Assembly (NCBI RefSeq): GCF_900176885.1
Contig: NZ_LT839648.1
Span: 2,091,830-2,127,723, forward strand
Source of the DNA: Oceanobacillus senegalensis
GTDB lineage: Bacteria > Bacillota > Bacilli > Bacillales > Amphibacillaceae
Length of the DNA: 35,894 bases
Direction of reading: 5' to 3'
The position numbers were made by a program, and so were the translations under genes. Each line of letters starts with the position of its first letter. Positions within the stretch are counted from its first letter, which is position 1. The notes under the pieces were generated by a model, which did no database searches, was not told where the DNA came from, and saw only the letters and a program-made list of their open reading frames with translations. This document shows, piece by piece, positions 6,980 to 15,647 of this stretch.

Positions 6980-9900
6980 CTACAAATGCAATAATTCCCT
7001 TATATCTTCTTCTGTTAGCATTTCATCGCCATTATCATTTGCATTCACCACTTCTTCAATTAAATGACGTTTTTTCTTTTGTAATTCTATCATCTTTTCT
7101 TCAATCGTTCCTTTTGCCACAAGTTTGATAACCTTGACACTTTTCTTTTGGCCTATACGGTGTGCTCGATCTGCTGCTTGTTCCTCTACAGCAGGATTCC
7201 ACCAGCTGTCATAAAAAATAACTGTATCCGCTCCAGTTAAATTTAGGCCTGTACCACCTGCTTTTAAAGAGATTAGAAAAACATTACGTTGTCCTTTGTT
7301 AAAGCAATTACATTGTTTAAGCCTTTCTTCTGAAGGTGTTTCCCCATCCAAGTAAAAATAGGCTGTTCCTTGATAAGCAAGTTCTTTCCCAACCAACCGA
7401 AGCATACTTGTAAATTGAGAGAAAATGAGCACCCTTCTTCCAGAGTCTTTCGCATCGCGAAGAATTTCCATCAGCATTTTTAATTTAGCAGAATTTCCTT
7501 TATAACCATCCACAAACAATACTGGATGACAACAAATTTGTCGCAGTCTCGTTAAGCCTGCTAGAATCCTAATTTTATTTTTTCGAAATGTATCTTTATC
7601 AAGATGCTTCAACGAATCCTCTTTCAATTTAGCCAAATAACTTCCATACAGCTTCTTTTGCTCTGGGAATAGTTCAACAACTTCAGTATCCTCTACTTTT
7701 TCTGGGAGCTCGTGTAACACATCCTCTTTTACTCTCCTTAACATAAAGGGACGAATCCTTCTTGAAATTTGTTTTCTCGTTAATTCGCTATACTCCTTTA
7801 ACCCCAGGAACAACTCCGGAAATACAACATGAAAAATGGCCCAAAGCTCTTCTAAAGAATTTTCCATAGGTGTACCCGTTAAAGCAAAGCGATGGTTGGC
7901 ATTTAGCTCTTTGACGGAACGAAATGTTTGTGTTAATGGATTTTTAAATACCTGTGCTTCATCAAAAAATACAGTATGAAATGGTTGTTTTTCATACCAG
8001 GTAATGTCATTTCGCAATAACGGATAGCTAGTAATTAGTACGTCTAAATCTTCTACTTTTTTTTGCAGTCTTTGCCTATCTTCTCGTTTACCATCAATCA
8101 CAACAGCATTGATATCTGGTGCGAATTTCATCAATTCACTCATCCAATTATAGGTAACGGATGAAGGACAAACGATAAGGACCGGCAATTTCTGCTTACG
8201 GATGGCGGACAATTCCATTAAAATATATGCGATACTTTGAATGGTTTTACCAAGCCCCATATCATCAGCTAATACGCCACCAAATCCAAAACTAGCAATT
8301 GTCTTCATCCATCTAACCCCAAGTTTTTGATAATCATGTAACGTGTTTTCTAATTCATTGGGTACGTTAAATTCATTTGGATTCGGACTTCGTATCTCTT
8401 CTAAAAATTGATGAAAAGATTCCTCTAGGTAAAATGTGTCCTCGTTCCCTACTGAATCTAGTAAGCGAAGGCCTTGGACAACGGGCATATCTACGCCTTT
8501 TTCTAACTCATTAGCTTGAATAGGCGTAGCATGCAAAAATCGCTGAATTTCTTCAAATTCTTTTTTTTCCAAAGATAATAATGCCCCATCCTTTAAACGA
8601 TAATATTTCCGTTTTTCTTCCAAAGCCTCTAACACTTCTTTAATCTCTCTTTGCGGGATTCCGTCCATATCAAAGGTAAATTCCAGCCAATTTGTTCGTT
8701 CCTTTCGATGCTTCACCTTTATTTTTGGCATGGTATTTTTACGAAAAATCCTTGTTCTTACTGCTGATGTAGCGTAAACCTGTACTAGCTTTTGAAGTTT
8801 TGGAAGAATGTGATACAAGAAAGTATATTCCAACTCTTCGTTGTGAAGAAAATAACCACTTTCCGTTGTATTAAATTGACTCTCCTTTATAAGGGCAAGA
8901 ATCTCATCTTCCTTTTCTGTATCCCTAATAACCATGGATCCGACCTGTATTTTCCGTTTATCTAATGGATTTATAATAACCTGATCATATTGAAATTCTA
9001 GTCCTACTAGGAGACGGTTCTTTACCCTATCCAAATATAGATTAGCCTTTAGTGGTGTCTTCACCACTTTATCGGTCATTGTACTAGATAAGTGTACCTC
9101 CCCCATCTTTCTTAAAGAGGGTAATATTCTTTCCATATATAATTCCCATTGATGTTCTGGTATTGGTACTTGATTGGATTCAGATTTGCTGATAATTCGT
9201 TTAAGCTCAACAAGACGTTCTATGTTCTCTCTATTTAAAGTAACTACTTTTCCATCAAATAAAACCATATCGTATTCTTTCATTATTTTTATTTGATGCA
9301 ACCCTTGAATACTTAACTGATAGCTGCTATTCTCAGATTCTTCAAATGTGAATATTAGTGGTAATGTTTCTTCAGATTCATGAAATCCAATGTAACTTTT
9401 CCCATCGTATTCAAGTGAAACCTGTGAAACCCTTTCTAATAAAGGATATAAATAATTCCATGATGAAGCTGGAATCTCTAATAACTCGCTACGTGTCTTT
9501 CGGTAACGGTCATTGGAAAGGGCTCTCCTATATAATTTTTCATCATCCATAATACGAATTAAACCTTGCACAATAGCATCTGTTTCTTTATCAAAACAAT
9601 GTTTTTTGGGGTCATATACTATCCCATTTTCAAAGGCCTGCCGCTTTCCCTTTTTGACATGCTCCAAAAATTTACGTATATCTTTTAACCGATTGGACTC
9701 AATAGATATTTCCATTCCGAATAGATGAAAATCCTCTGTTACAGTTATAACCTTACAAAAAAAAGCTACCTCAAGAACGTTTCTATTTTCAAAATAACGT
9801 TGATGACTACTAATTGGTACAGATTTTTCTTGAAAAGCTTGCAACAAACCTTCTGAAAGTTCATTCGTTAAACTAGAACCCTCATTTAAGCTATCCTTTT

Positions 9901-10189
9901 TTTTCGTATCCTGCTTCTTCTCGTGATAAAGTTTTATAAGTACTGCTGCAATGTGTTGACAATCCATATCAAAAGAAGAAAGGGACGGACAGCTACAACT
10001 TGTGCGTAGACCCCCAACACTGTCCTCTTCTATGTGAACATGAAAATCCTCACGCCCTTTAACAGTAGCCTCTACCAGGGATGAGGTCGAACTAATAATT
10101 TCTACTTTACCACTTCGACAAAACGCGTCCCCTCTCTTGAAAGAGACGACACCACATCTTTCTTTTATATCATTTAAACTCCATTTCAT
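6980..10189 (-). CDS. SWIM zinc-finger SNF2-family helicase (YwqA-like)
   Basis: A 1069-residue DNA-dependent ATPase. A SWIM zinc finger (C65, C67, C77, H79) is at the N terminus. A bacterial SNF2-associated middle region (about 120-600) follows, and the C-terminal half is a complete two-lobed SNF2 motor: Walker A DMGLGKT (643-649), DEAQ (743-746), TGTP (771-774), FSQFTSML (923-930), GGTGLNL (978-984) and the QAADRAHRIGQ arginine-finger motif (1004-1014). All catalytic motifs are intact. It probably moves or strips proteins on DNA, or acts in transcription recycling or repair; the exact role of YwqA-type proteins is not settled. AAAGGAGC supports the start. Both strands diverge at about 10200. 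Confidence 0.9.
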   Translation of the reverse strand: MKWSLNDIKERCGVVSFKRGDAFCRSGKVEIISSTSSLVEATVKGREDFHVHIEEDSVGGLRTSCSCPSLSSFDMDCQHIAAVLIKLYHEKKQDTKKKDSLNEGSSLTNELSEGLLQAFQEKSVPISSHQRYFENRNVLEVAFFCKVITVTEDFHLFGMEISIESNRLKDIRKFLEHVKKGKRQAFENGIVYDPKKHCFDKETDAIVQGLIRIMDDEKLYRRALSNDRYRKTRSELLEIPASSWNYLYPLLERVSQVSLEYDGKSYIGFHESEETLPLIFTFEESENSSYQLSIQGLHQIKIMKEYDMVLFDGKVVTLNRENIERLVELKRIISKSESNQVPIPEHQWELYMERILPSLRKMGEVHLSSTMTDKVVKTPLKANLYLDRVKNRLLVGLEFQYDQVIINPLDKRKIQVGSMVIRDTEKEDEILALIKESQFNTTESGYFLHNEELEYTFLYHILPKLQKLVQVYATSAVRTRIFRKNTMPKIKVKHRKERTNWLEFTFDMDGIPQREIKEVLEALEEKRKYYRLKDGALLSLEKKEFEEIQRFLHATPIQANELEKGVDMPVVQGLRLLDSVGNEDTFYLEESFHQFLEEIRSPNPNEFNVPNELENTLHDYQKLGVRWMKTIASFGFGGVLADDMGLGKTIQSIAYILMELSAIRKQKLPVLIVCPSSVTYNWMSELMKFAPDINAVVIDGKREDRQRLQKKVEDLDVLITSYPLLRNDITWYEKQPFHTVFFDEAQVFKNPLTQTFRSVKELNANHRFALTGTPMENSLEELWAIFHVVFPELFLGLKEYSELTRKQISRRIRPFMLRRVKEDVLHELPEKVEDTEVVELFPEQKKLYGSYLAKLKEDSLKHLDKDTFRKNKIRILAGLTRLRQICCHPVLFVDGYKGNSAKLKMLMEILRDAKDSGRRVLIFSQFTSMLRLVGKELAYQGTAYFYLDGETPSEERLKQCNCFNKGQRNVFLISLKAGGTGLNLTGADTVIFYDSWWNPAVEEQAADRAHRIGQKKSVKVIKLVAKGTIEEKMIELQKKKRHLIEEVVNANDNGDEMLTEEDIRELLHL

Positions 10190-10311
10190 CTCTCATGCTC
10201 CTTTGGGGCTGGTTCTTCTACACACAAATATATCTTATCTTTTAAATTATCATGAACTGCAAGATGAAGCTAGCTTTGAATATGATTCCAAATTCCCATT
10301 AGGGTAGGAAG

Positions 10312-10350
10312 TATGATTTCCACTTTTTTAGAAATCATATGGAATATAAT
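10312..10350 (+). promoter_or_regulatory. Dyad plus -10 element upstream of the DUF1292 gene
   Basis: Arms ATGATTTC and GAAATCAT flank 10 nt, and a perfect -10 TATAAT (10345-10350) follows at once. The second arm occupies the spacer and the first the -35 zone, where no good TTGACA exists. This layout suggests an operator; the cognate regulator is unknown. Confidence 0.45.
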
Positions 10351-10376
10351 CCTATACAAAGGAGGAGCGATTTCAA

Positions 10377-10649
10377 GTGGACGAAATTAAGGTTGGCGAA
10401 ATATTTCAAATTAGTGATGAAACAGAAGGAGAACACGCGGTTGAAGTACTAGCAAAGGTTACCTTAGAAGGCGCAGACTATATAGCAGTTAGCTTTTTAG
10501 ATGATATTAAGGAAGAGACAGAAGAAGACATTGATATCTTTTTTCTTAAGATTGATGAAGAAGGTGACCTATCAGCTATTGAATCTGATGATGAATTTGA
10601 GAAGGTTTCCAATGCTTTTGATGCCATATTGGACGACGAAGAGGAATAG
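10377..10649 (+). CDS. DUF1292 (UPF0473-type) acidic protein
   Basis: A 90-residue, very acidic protein (C terminus ends in a run of D/E). The pattern of a core strand ADYIAVSF, acidic segment, then IFFLKIDEEGDLSAIESDDEFEKVSNAFD is that of the DUF1292 family (B. subtilis YrzB type), a small cytoplasmic protein of unknown function. GTG start at 10377 has GGAGGAG 9 nt upstream. It is divergent from the helicase and followed 68 nt later by another small ORF in the same direction, perhaps cotranscribed. Confidence 0.75.
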   Translation: MDEIKVGEIFQISDETEGEHAVEVLAKVTLEGADYIAVSFLDDIKEETEEDIDIFFLKIDEEGDLSAIESDDEFEKVSNAFDAILDDEEE

Positions 10650-10717
10650 AATTGCCTTTTTAAGATAAAAATCGAAAGGAAAGTGAAAAAATTAAGTAAT
10701 GAAAAGGAGAATAAACA

Positions 10718-10870
10718 TTGAAAAAAGGAAGTTTTACAAACAAGCAAACGAAAAAGCATCCTAAAACCAAGTCCTATCAGGAAATGAATGATGAAATTTC
10801 CACTAATCCTGACTTAAAACAAACCCAACCAACCTATGATCCCAAAGACTTTGAGGAAATAGAGTATTAA
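10718..10870 (+). CDS. Small hydrophilic protein, 50 aa
   Basis: A TTG-initiated frame with AAAAGGAGA 8 nt upstream (GGAG 10706-10709). The product is basic at the N terminus (KKGSFTNKQTKKHPKTKSYQ) and acidic at the end (PKDFEEIEY). No membrane segment. It resembles the small cytosolic or spore-associated proteins common in Bacillaceae but I do not recognise the family. A hairpin follows at 10883-10914. The good RBS and the spacing to the DUF1292 gene favour a real gene. Confidence 0.55.
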   Translation: MKKGSFTNKQTKKHPKTKSYQEMNDEISTNPDLKQTQPTYDPKDFEEIEY

Positions 10871-10882
10871 TCAAATGGAAGA

Positions 10883-10914
10883 CCATCTCTTGTATGTAAC
10901 CCATACAGGAGATG
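10883..10914. terminator. Long hairpin between convergent small ORFs
   Basis: CCATCTCTTGTATG pairs with CATACAGGAGATGG across a 4-5 nt loop. The T tract is weak on both strands. It lies between two convergent small genes, so bidirectional termination is likely. Confidence 0.55.
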
Positions 10915-10931
10915 GCCTTGTTAAAAATCTG

Positions 10932-11063
10932 TTATTGCATTTTAACCGGCGTGCACACAGCATATATACTATCTGATGCATCTGACATATTGACTTCAAT
11001 AACTTTGTAGCCCCCATCCTTTACGACGTCATTGTTTTGTAAAATGATTGGATTATCTCTCAT
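10932..11063 (-). CDS. Small hypothetical protein, 43 aa
   Basis: Minus-strand ATG frame at 11063 with GGAAGG about 8 nt upstream; it encodes MRDNPIILQNNDVVKDGG and then a strand-rich part ending YAVCTPVKMQ. I do not recognise it. The alternating polar/hydrophobic pattern looks like a small beta domain. It is convergent with the 50-aa ORF and divergent from panC. Length alone does not prove expression. Confidence 0.45.
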   Translation of the reverse strand: MRDNPIILQNNDVVKDGGYKVIEVNMSDASDSIYAVCTPVKMQ

Positions 11064-11265
11064 TATCTTTCTTCCTTCCATACAATTTTTTCACACGGAA
11101 TCAGTATATGCCAGAATCAAAAAATAGTGCACCTATTTTTTCCACACCCATGTTATCCCCAAAATTTCCCATTGAATTAGATATAATATTTTTCATTGAA
11201 TTATATAAAGTGAGATGTTATTATCATGCTAATCATCATAATTTTTAGAAAAGTGGGGATATAAA

Positions 11266-12144
11266 ATGAAGATAATACATACAGTACATGAAATGCAAAA
11301 AATTAGTTTAGAGATTAATAGCCAACAAAGACAAATTGGGTTTGTGCCTACAATGGGTTATTTCCATGGTGGACATCTTCAATTGATGAAAGAAGCAAGA
11401 AAGGAAAACGAAATTGTTGTTACTAGTATTTTTGTCAACCCTTTACAGTTTGGGCCAAATGAAGATTATGAGAAATATCCGAGAGATGTAAAAAAAGACA
11501 TCTCAGATGCAGAAAAAGCTGGTGTCGATATTTTATTTGTTCCGGATGCAAAGGAAATGTACCCGAATTTAATGAAAATTCAAATGAAAATAAAGGATCG
11601 TACCGATGTTTTATGTGGACGTTCTAGACCAGGACACTTCGATGGGGTTATCACGGTATTAACAAAATTATTTCATATCGTCTCCCCTCATAGGGCCTAT
11701 TTCGGTCTAAAGGATGCCCAACAATTATCTGTAGTTGATGCATTGATTCGTGACTTAAATTTCCCAATAAAGCTAATGGGGGTACCTACAGTAAGAGAAG
11801 AAGATGGGTTGGCAAAAAGCAGTCGAAATGTTTTTTTAACGGAAAAAGAACGTAATGAAGCAACCTGGCTATATAAAGCCCTTAAAGAAGGGCAACAGTT
11901 AATCAATAAGGGAGAAAATAATCCCGAAAAGATTGTTCATAGAGTATTAGATATTCTGGAAAACAATACATCAGGAAAGATAGATTATGTTGAACTGCTA
12001 AGCTATCCAGAATTAAAGCCCCTATCTATTATTGATCAACAAGTAATTATTGCAGTAGCTGTCCACTTTGAACATGCTAGATTGATTGATAATTTAATAG
12101 TGGACAAGGATGGAGTGGATAATAACTTAGCTTTATTAGAATGA
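11266..12144 (+). CDS. panC: Pantothenate synthetase (pantoate-beta-alanine ligase)
   Basis: A 292-residue cytoplasmic enzyme joining pantoate and beta-alanine with ATP in coenzyme A biosynthesis. Family motifs are all present: VPTMGYFHGGH with the HIGH-type histidines near residues 30-40, SIFVNPLQFGPNEDY, GHFDGV, YFGLKDAQQL, and the KMSKS-like AKSSRN at about 183-188. The usual PTMGALHEGH reads PTMGYFHGGH. In Bacillus panC normally sits in panBCD; here neither panB nor panD is adjacent. Start ATG follows AGTGGGGAT. A strong terminator ends the transcript. Confidence 0.92.
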   Translation: MKIIHTVHEMQKISLEINSQQRQIGFVPTMGYFHGGHLQLMKEARKENEIVVTSIFVNPLQFGPNEDYEKYPRDVKKDISDAEKAGVDILFVPDAKEMYPNLMKIQMKIKDRTDVLCGRSRPGHFDGVITVLTKLFHIVSPHRAYFGLKDAQQLSVVDALIRDLNFPIKLMGVPTVREEDGLAKSSRNVFLTEKERNEATWLYKALKEGQQLINKGENNPEKIVHRVLDILENNTSGKIDYVELLSYPELKPLSIIDQQVIIAVAVHFEHARLIDNLIVDKDGVDNNLALLE

Positions 12145-12174
12145 AAGTATTTATAAAGAGGATTTAGAGTTAAA

Positions 12175-12223
12175 TGGGAAGGGGATAAGTAGTCATCCCC
12201 TCTTACCATTTTCTTTATTTTTC
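12175..12223 (+). terminator. panC terminator
   Basis: TGGGAAGGGGAT and ATCCCCTCTTACCA form the stem around an 8 nt loop, then TTTTCTTTATTTTTCTC follows on the plus strand. It lies between convergent panC and tag. Confidence 0.8.
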
Positions 12224-12231
12224 TCTATTTA

Positions 12232-12813
12232 CTATTGCTCTTCTTTCTTTAAGTGAGAGGGATGACAAAAACAATCTAATGTATGATCATTAACCATTCC
12301 CACAGCCTCCATAAAGGAGTAGCAAATCGTACTGCCAACAAATTTAAAACCATCTTTTTTCAGTTGCTTACTCATCTTATCGCTAGTTTCTGTAGTAGTG
12401 GGAACATCTTCAAATGACTTCCATGCATTCACAATAGGTTGTCCATCTACAAACTTCCAAATATAGTCTGAAAACGATCCATGTTGCTCTTGAATTCGTA
12501 AAAAGGCTTGCGCATTAGAAACAACGCTATTTATTTTTAACTTATTTCGAACAATGCCTTTATTTTCCAAGAGAGATTGAATTTTTTCATCCGTATAATG
12601 TATGATTTTTTCCGCTTCAAAATGGTCAAAAGCCTTTCTATAATTTTCTCGTTTTTGTAATATTGTCCACCAACTCAGTCCAGCTTGAGCTCCTTCTAGA
12701 CATAACATTTCAAATAATAGCCTATCATCATATACAGGAATACCCCACTCTTTATCATGATATGCCACATATAGTGGCTCTCTATTCATTGCCCATTTAC
12801 ATCGTTGAACCAT
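12232..12813 (-). CDS. tag: DNA-3-methyladenine glycosylase I
   Basis: A 193-residue base-excision repair enzyme that removes 3-methyladenine from alkylated DNA. The TagA zinc-snap residues are visible: the Cys in QRCKW near the N terminus, His in AYHDKEWG (about 18), and HTLDCFCHP near the C terminus. EGAQAGLSWWTILQKRENYRKAFD is the family signature carrying the substrate-pocket Glu and Trp; it occupies about residues 40-63. AGGAAGG before ATG supports the start. Upstream 200 nt to the next gene show no clear feature. Confidence 0.93.
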   Translation of the reverse strand: MVQRCKWAMNREPLYVAYHDKEWGIPVYDDRLLFEMLCLEGAQAGLSWWTILQKRENYRKAFDHFEAEKIIHYTDEKIQSLLENKGIVRNKLKINSVVSNAQAFLRIQEQHGSFSDYIWKFVDGQPIVNAWKSFEDVPTTTETSDKMSKQLKKDGFKFVGSTICYSFMEAVGMVNDHTLDCFCHPSHLKKEEQ

Positions 12814-13031
12814 CTTTGACCTACCTTCCTATAAAGTGAATCTTCAATCAGCAGCATTTTCTCTTATTCCCCACAGATTTGAAGGAACAAAGTTTAAGAA
12901 CGCACACCATGTGGCAATCCCTTTATGTTGAAAGATAGTTTGTCTCAGCCTCTCTTACAACCAGTTAATCACGTGATAAAATATGGTATGAGGAATCCAA
13001 AAATAGAATTTGGGATTGCCAAATTCATTTT

Positions 13032-15413
13032 CTAATAATCCCGATTCATCATATAATTTAAAAATTGTTGAAGAAATGTAGTGACTCCTGGAATATCATC
13101 TAGTACTTCCATGCCTTTACAATAATGTTCCCACATAGCCTTTTTTGCACCTTCTAATCCCAAAACAGTGACAAATGTTGTGTTATTGTTTTCTCTATCC
13201 TTATTAGGAACTTTTCCAAGGACATGAAGTTTTCCTTCTACATCTAATATGTCATCTTTGATTTGAAAAGTAATACCTGCATGCTTTGCAAACTTTTTAA
13301 GTGCGTTTCTTTCTTTTTCATCTGCACCTGCAAGAATAGCGGGCATCATAAGGGAAGCTTCAAATCCAATAGCTGTTTTATAATAGCACATTGTATTCAA
13401 TTCCTCTAAAGTCAGAATTTTCCCTTTAGACTCCAAATCAATTACCTGTCCTTTACACATATCTGCTGTTGCACGGGCTGAGTAGTGCACTAATTGTAAT
13501 ACCTTTTCTGATTCAAATGCGTTTAATGAGGCCTGTTCCTCCACGGCTTTCTGCGTCAAGAAAAGAGCAGTGAGTTCCGCCGTAGCAATATTATAAAACT
13601 GATGAACAGTAGGCCGTCCCCTTCTTAATGATGCATCATCTTGGGATGGCAAATCATCATAAATAAGGGACGCAGTATGCATATACTCGAGTGACTTAAG
13701 AAGAGGCATTATAGCGGATGTTTCTAATCCATATTTATTCTTAGCCATAAACCAAGCCATGACAGGTCTTAATCTCTTCCCTTCATTCTTTAAACTAAAA
13801 TTTGCTGCATTATTTAACGTATCTTTATTTAATGTCGTTTTTTCAGAAAAAGGAATCGGTAAATCATCATTGATTTGCTTCCTTACAGCCCTTACTGTAT
13901 CAACAAATTTGTCTCGTTCCGCTCCATCTTTCCTTAATGTATGAATAATATGATCCCGTAATAATTTATCAAAAAAATCAACATCTACTGCTTTGTGTAC
14001 CAATTGTTGTATTAATTGATGAAAACGTGGATTTTCACTCGCAAAGATTGCCATTACTCTTTTATAAGCTTCTTTCCCCATACGCTCCTTCAATCGCTTT
14101 TGGCCGTTTATAGCACGAGATAAGATAACTTCTGAAGCCTTTTTATCAGAATGATAAACATGATGAATTAAGTTGTATACAACTACCCAATATAATTCAT
14201 AAGGATTGATTAAATCAGTCCTGCTATCATGGTATTTTAGATAGTACGTATAAGGTGTTACCCTACCGCCCTCTAAATCTTCATACATGTCCGTGAAATC
14301 ATCCGCCAGCTGATTATATATCCCAAAGTAAAAGGTACGGTTGTCAAATCCTTCATCCTCTGGTGCATGGATTAAGGAGCGAACGATTAACCGAGATGAA
14401 GCTGATTTAATAATAACTGGAATATAAAGCTCCTCTTCGGAGTATGTGCTGTTATTTAAACTTTTGTCGCGGTCCATTTCTTGTGACTTAAAAAATACAA
14501 AAGATTGGTCAAGAAAAGATTTCCATCTTTCCTGCTGTTGACAGGATTTTATATAAATAAAGGCTTCCCTAAGTTCGGCGTGAACAAATTGAATAAAAGA
14601 CTGATTAGGTCCCGCCCACTCCCCTAGCTCTGGAACAGAACCGGTAGTAAGAGTGGTACGAATTAAATCGGAATATCTTTTTTCCTCGGTAGAAGATAGG
14701 ATATTAGAGTCAAGAAGATCATCTACAAAAGGATAGGTTAAACCGTAGCAATAGCCAAGCCTGATCGCTTCATCCAATTTCCGACTCCGCTCCGATAAAG
14801 GCAAATTATCCTCCATCTCTTCCATTGCATTCATGACAACTCCAGCAATAATTTTTATCAATTTTCTATGAGCTTCCTCTGCATCCATCCCTTGAGGAAT
14901 ACTAGAAATTGCAGTTTTTAATTTATCCACTAGCCAAATCATAGTGGCTTCAACACCATTTTTCTCTGCTAAACGATATAAACTAGCCATACTGAATGTT
15001 TCCTGCTTTCTATCCTTGGAAGAAACTTCTAGCACCTGTTTTTTTAATCGATTTACCGATTGATGAATCAGTTCTTGTGTATCTTTCGCATCGATTGTTT
15101 TCCCTAAATCGCGCATAAAAATATACGTGATGCTTCGATCCAAGTAACGATCTAATTTCCCTTTATAATCTAACCACTCTATATAAGTAAGATACTCTAA
15201 CGACTTTGCTTGATTTTTTTCTTTTGTGAAAAAGGAAAATAGCTTTGAACGTTGAATATGATTTCTTTTCCATGAATGAAAGTCACTGATTAATTGATCG
15301 ATATATTTTTTCTTATGAAATTGTAAGGAAAGGGAATGAAAATAATCAGCCGCTCTCCGTTCTGCCTGCTGATACGTTAACTCACTGTTTTGCAATACCT
15401 TCTCCATGTTCAT
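13032..15413 (-). CDS. Two-domain isoprenoid synthase: E-type prenyl diphosphate synthase with a second N-terminal synthase-like domain
   Basis: About 793 residues, more than twice a normal prenyl synthase. The C-terminal ~300 residues are a complete trans-prenyl diphosphate synthase: EGKRLRPV, first Asp-rich motif DDLPSQDD followed by RRGRPTVH (about 586-604), KGQVIDL, and FQIKDDILD (about 717-724). The N-terminal ~450 residues contain YCYGLTYPFVDDLLD (about 221-235) and QLADDFTDMYEDLEGGRV (about 368-385); the latter resembles the second motif of squalene/phytoene synthases. So both halves appear to have the all-alpha isoprenoid synthase fold. A fused prenyl-chain maker and terpene or head-to-head synthase is inference. 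The start at 15413 has GGAGGG 7 nt upstream; the in-frame ATG at 15428 overlaps this RBS. Confidence 0.75.
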   Translation of the reverse strand: MNMEKVLQNSELTYQQAERRAADYFHSLSLQFHKKKYIDQLISDFHSWKRNHIQRSKLFSFFTKEKNQAKSLEYLTYIEWLDYKGKLDRYLDRSITYIFMRDLGKTIDAKDTQELIHQSVNRLKKQVLEVSSKDRKQETFSMASLYRLAEKNGVEATMIWLVDKLKTAISSIPQGMDAEEAHRKLIKIIAGVVMNAMEEMEDNLPLSERSRKLDEAIRLGYCYGLTYPFVDDLLDSNILSSTEEKRYSDLIRTTLTTGSVPELGEWAGPNQSFIQFVHAELREAFIYIKSCQQQERWKSFLDQSFVFFKSQEMDRDKSLNNSTYSEEELYIPVIIKSASSRLIVRSLIHAPEDEGFDNRTFYFGIYNQLADDFTDMYEDLEGGRVTPYTYYLKYHDSRTDLINPYELYWVVVYNLIHHVYHSDKKASEVILSRAINGQKRLKERMGKEAYKRVMAIFASENPRFHQLIQQLVHKAVDVDFFDKLLRDHIIHTLRKDGAERDKFVDTVRAVRKQINDDLPIPFSEKTTLNKDTLNNAANFSLKNEGKRLRPVMAWFMAKNKYGLETSAIMPLLKSLEYMHTASLIYDDLPSQDDASLRRGRPTVHQFYNIATAELTALFLTQKAVEEQASLNAFESEKVLQLVHYSARATADMCKGQVIDLESKGKILTLEELNTMCYYKTAIGFEASLMMPAILAGADEKERNALKKFAKHAGITFQIKDDILDVEGKLHVLGKVPNKDRENNNTTFVTVLGLEGAKKAMWEHYCKGMEVLDDIPGVTTFLQQFLNYMMNRDY

Positions 15414-15463
15414 GTACATTCCCTCCATAGGGTTCTTATATGGGAGCGTCGGTACGGTACTAT

Positions 15464-15479
15464 GTTAACCACGTTAACC
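15464..15479. promoter_or_regulatory. Possible operator GTTAACCACGTTAACC
   Basis: Two copies of the palindrome GTTAAC separated by CAC, about 50 nt upstream of the two-domain isoprenoid synthase start. A further pair of GGTAC repeats is adjacent (15451-15460). The rest of 15480-15597 has no clear feature. Confidence 0.35.
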
Positions 15480-15597
15480 CACAAGAGACAATTCAATATT
15501 TCTATACGTAATTACATATTAACAATAAAAAGCAATTCCTTTAACTACTAATTTACGATTGTGAATGAAAAAGGATTCACTGTTTTTGAAATAAGCA

Positions 15598-15645
15598 GGA
15601 AAAAAGACGGTTCTCACACGACAAAAGTCGTATGAGGTACCGTCT
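15598..15645 (-). terminator. Terminator of the corrinoid operon
   Basis: On the minus strand AGACGGTACCTCATACGAC pairs with GTCGTGTGAGAACCGTCT around TTTT, followed by TTTTTTCC. The hairpin starts a few nt after the cobO stop and gives the operon a clear 3' end. Confidence 0.9.
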
Positions 15646-15647
15646 AA

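Noticed and set aside
10478-10759. Minus-strand frame of 93 codons opposite the DUF1292 gene.
   Set aside because: Antisense shadow of an acidic gene (gives Ser/Phe-rich translation); the plus strand has RBS and family match.
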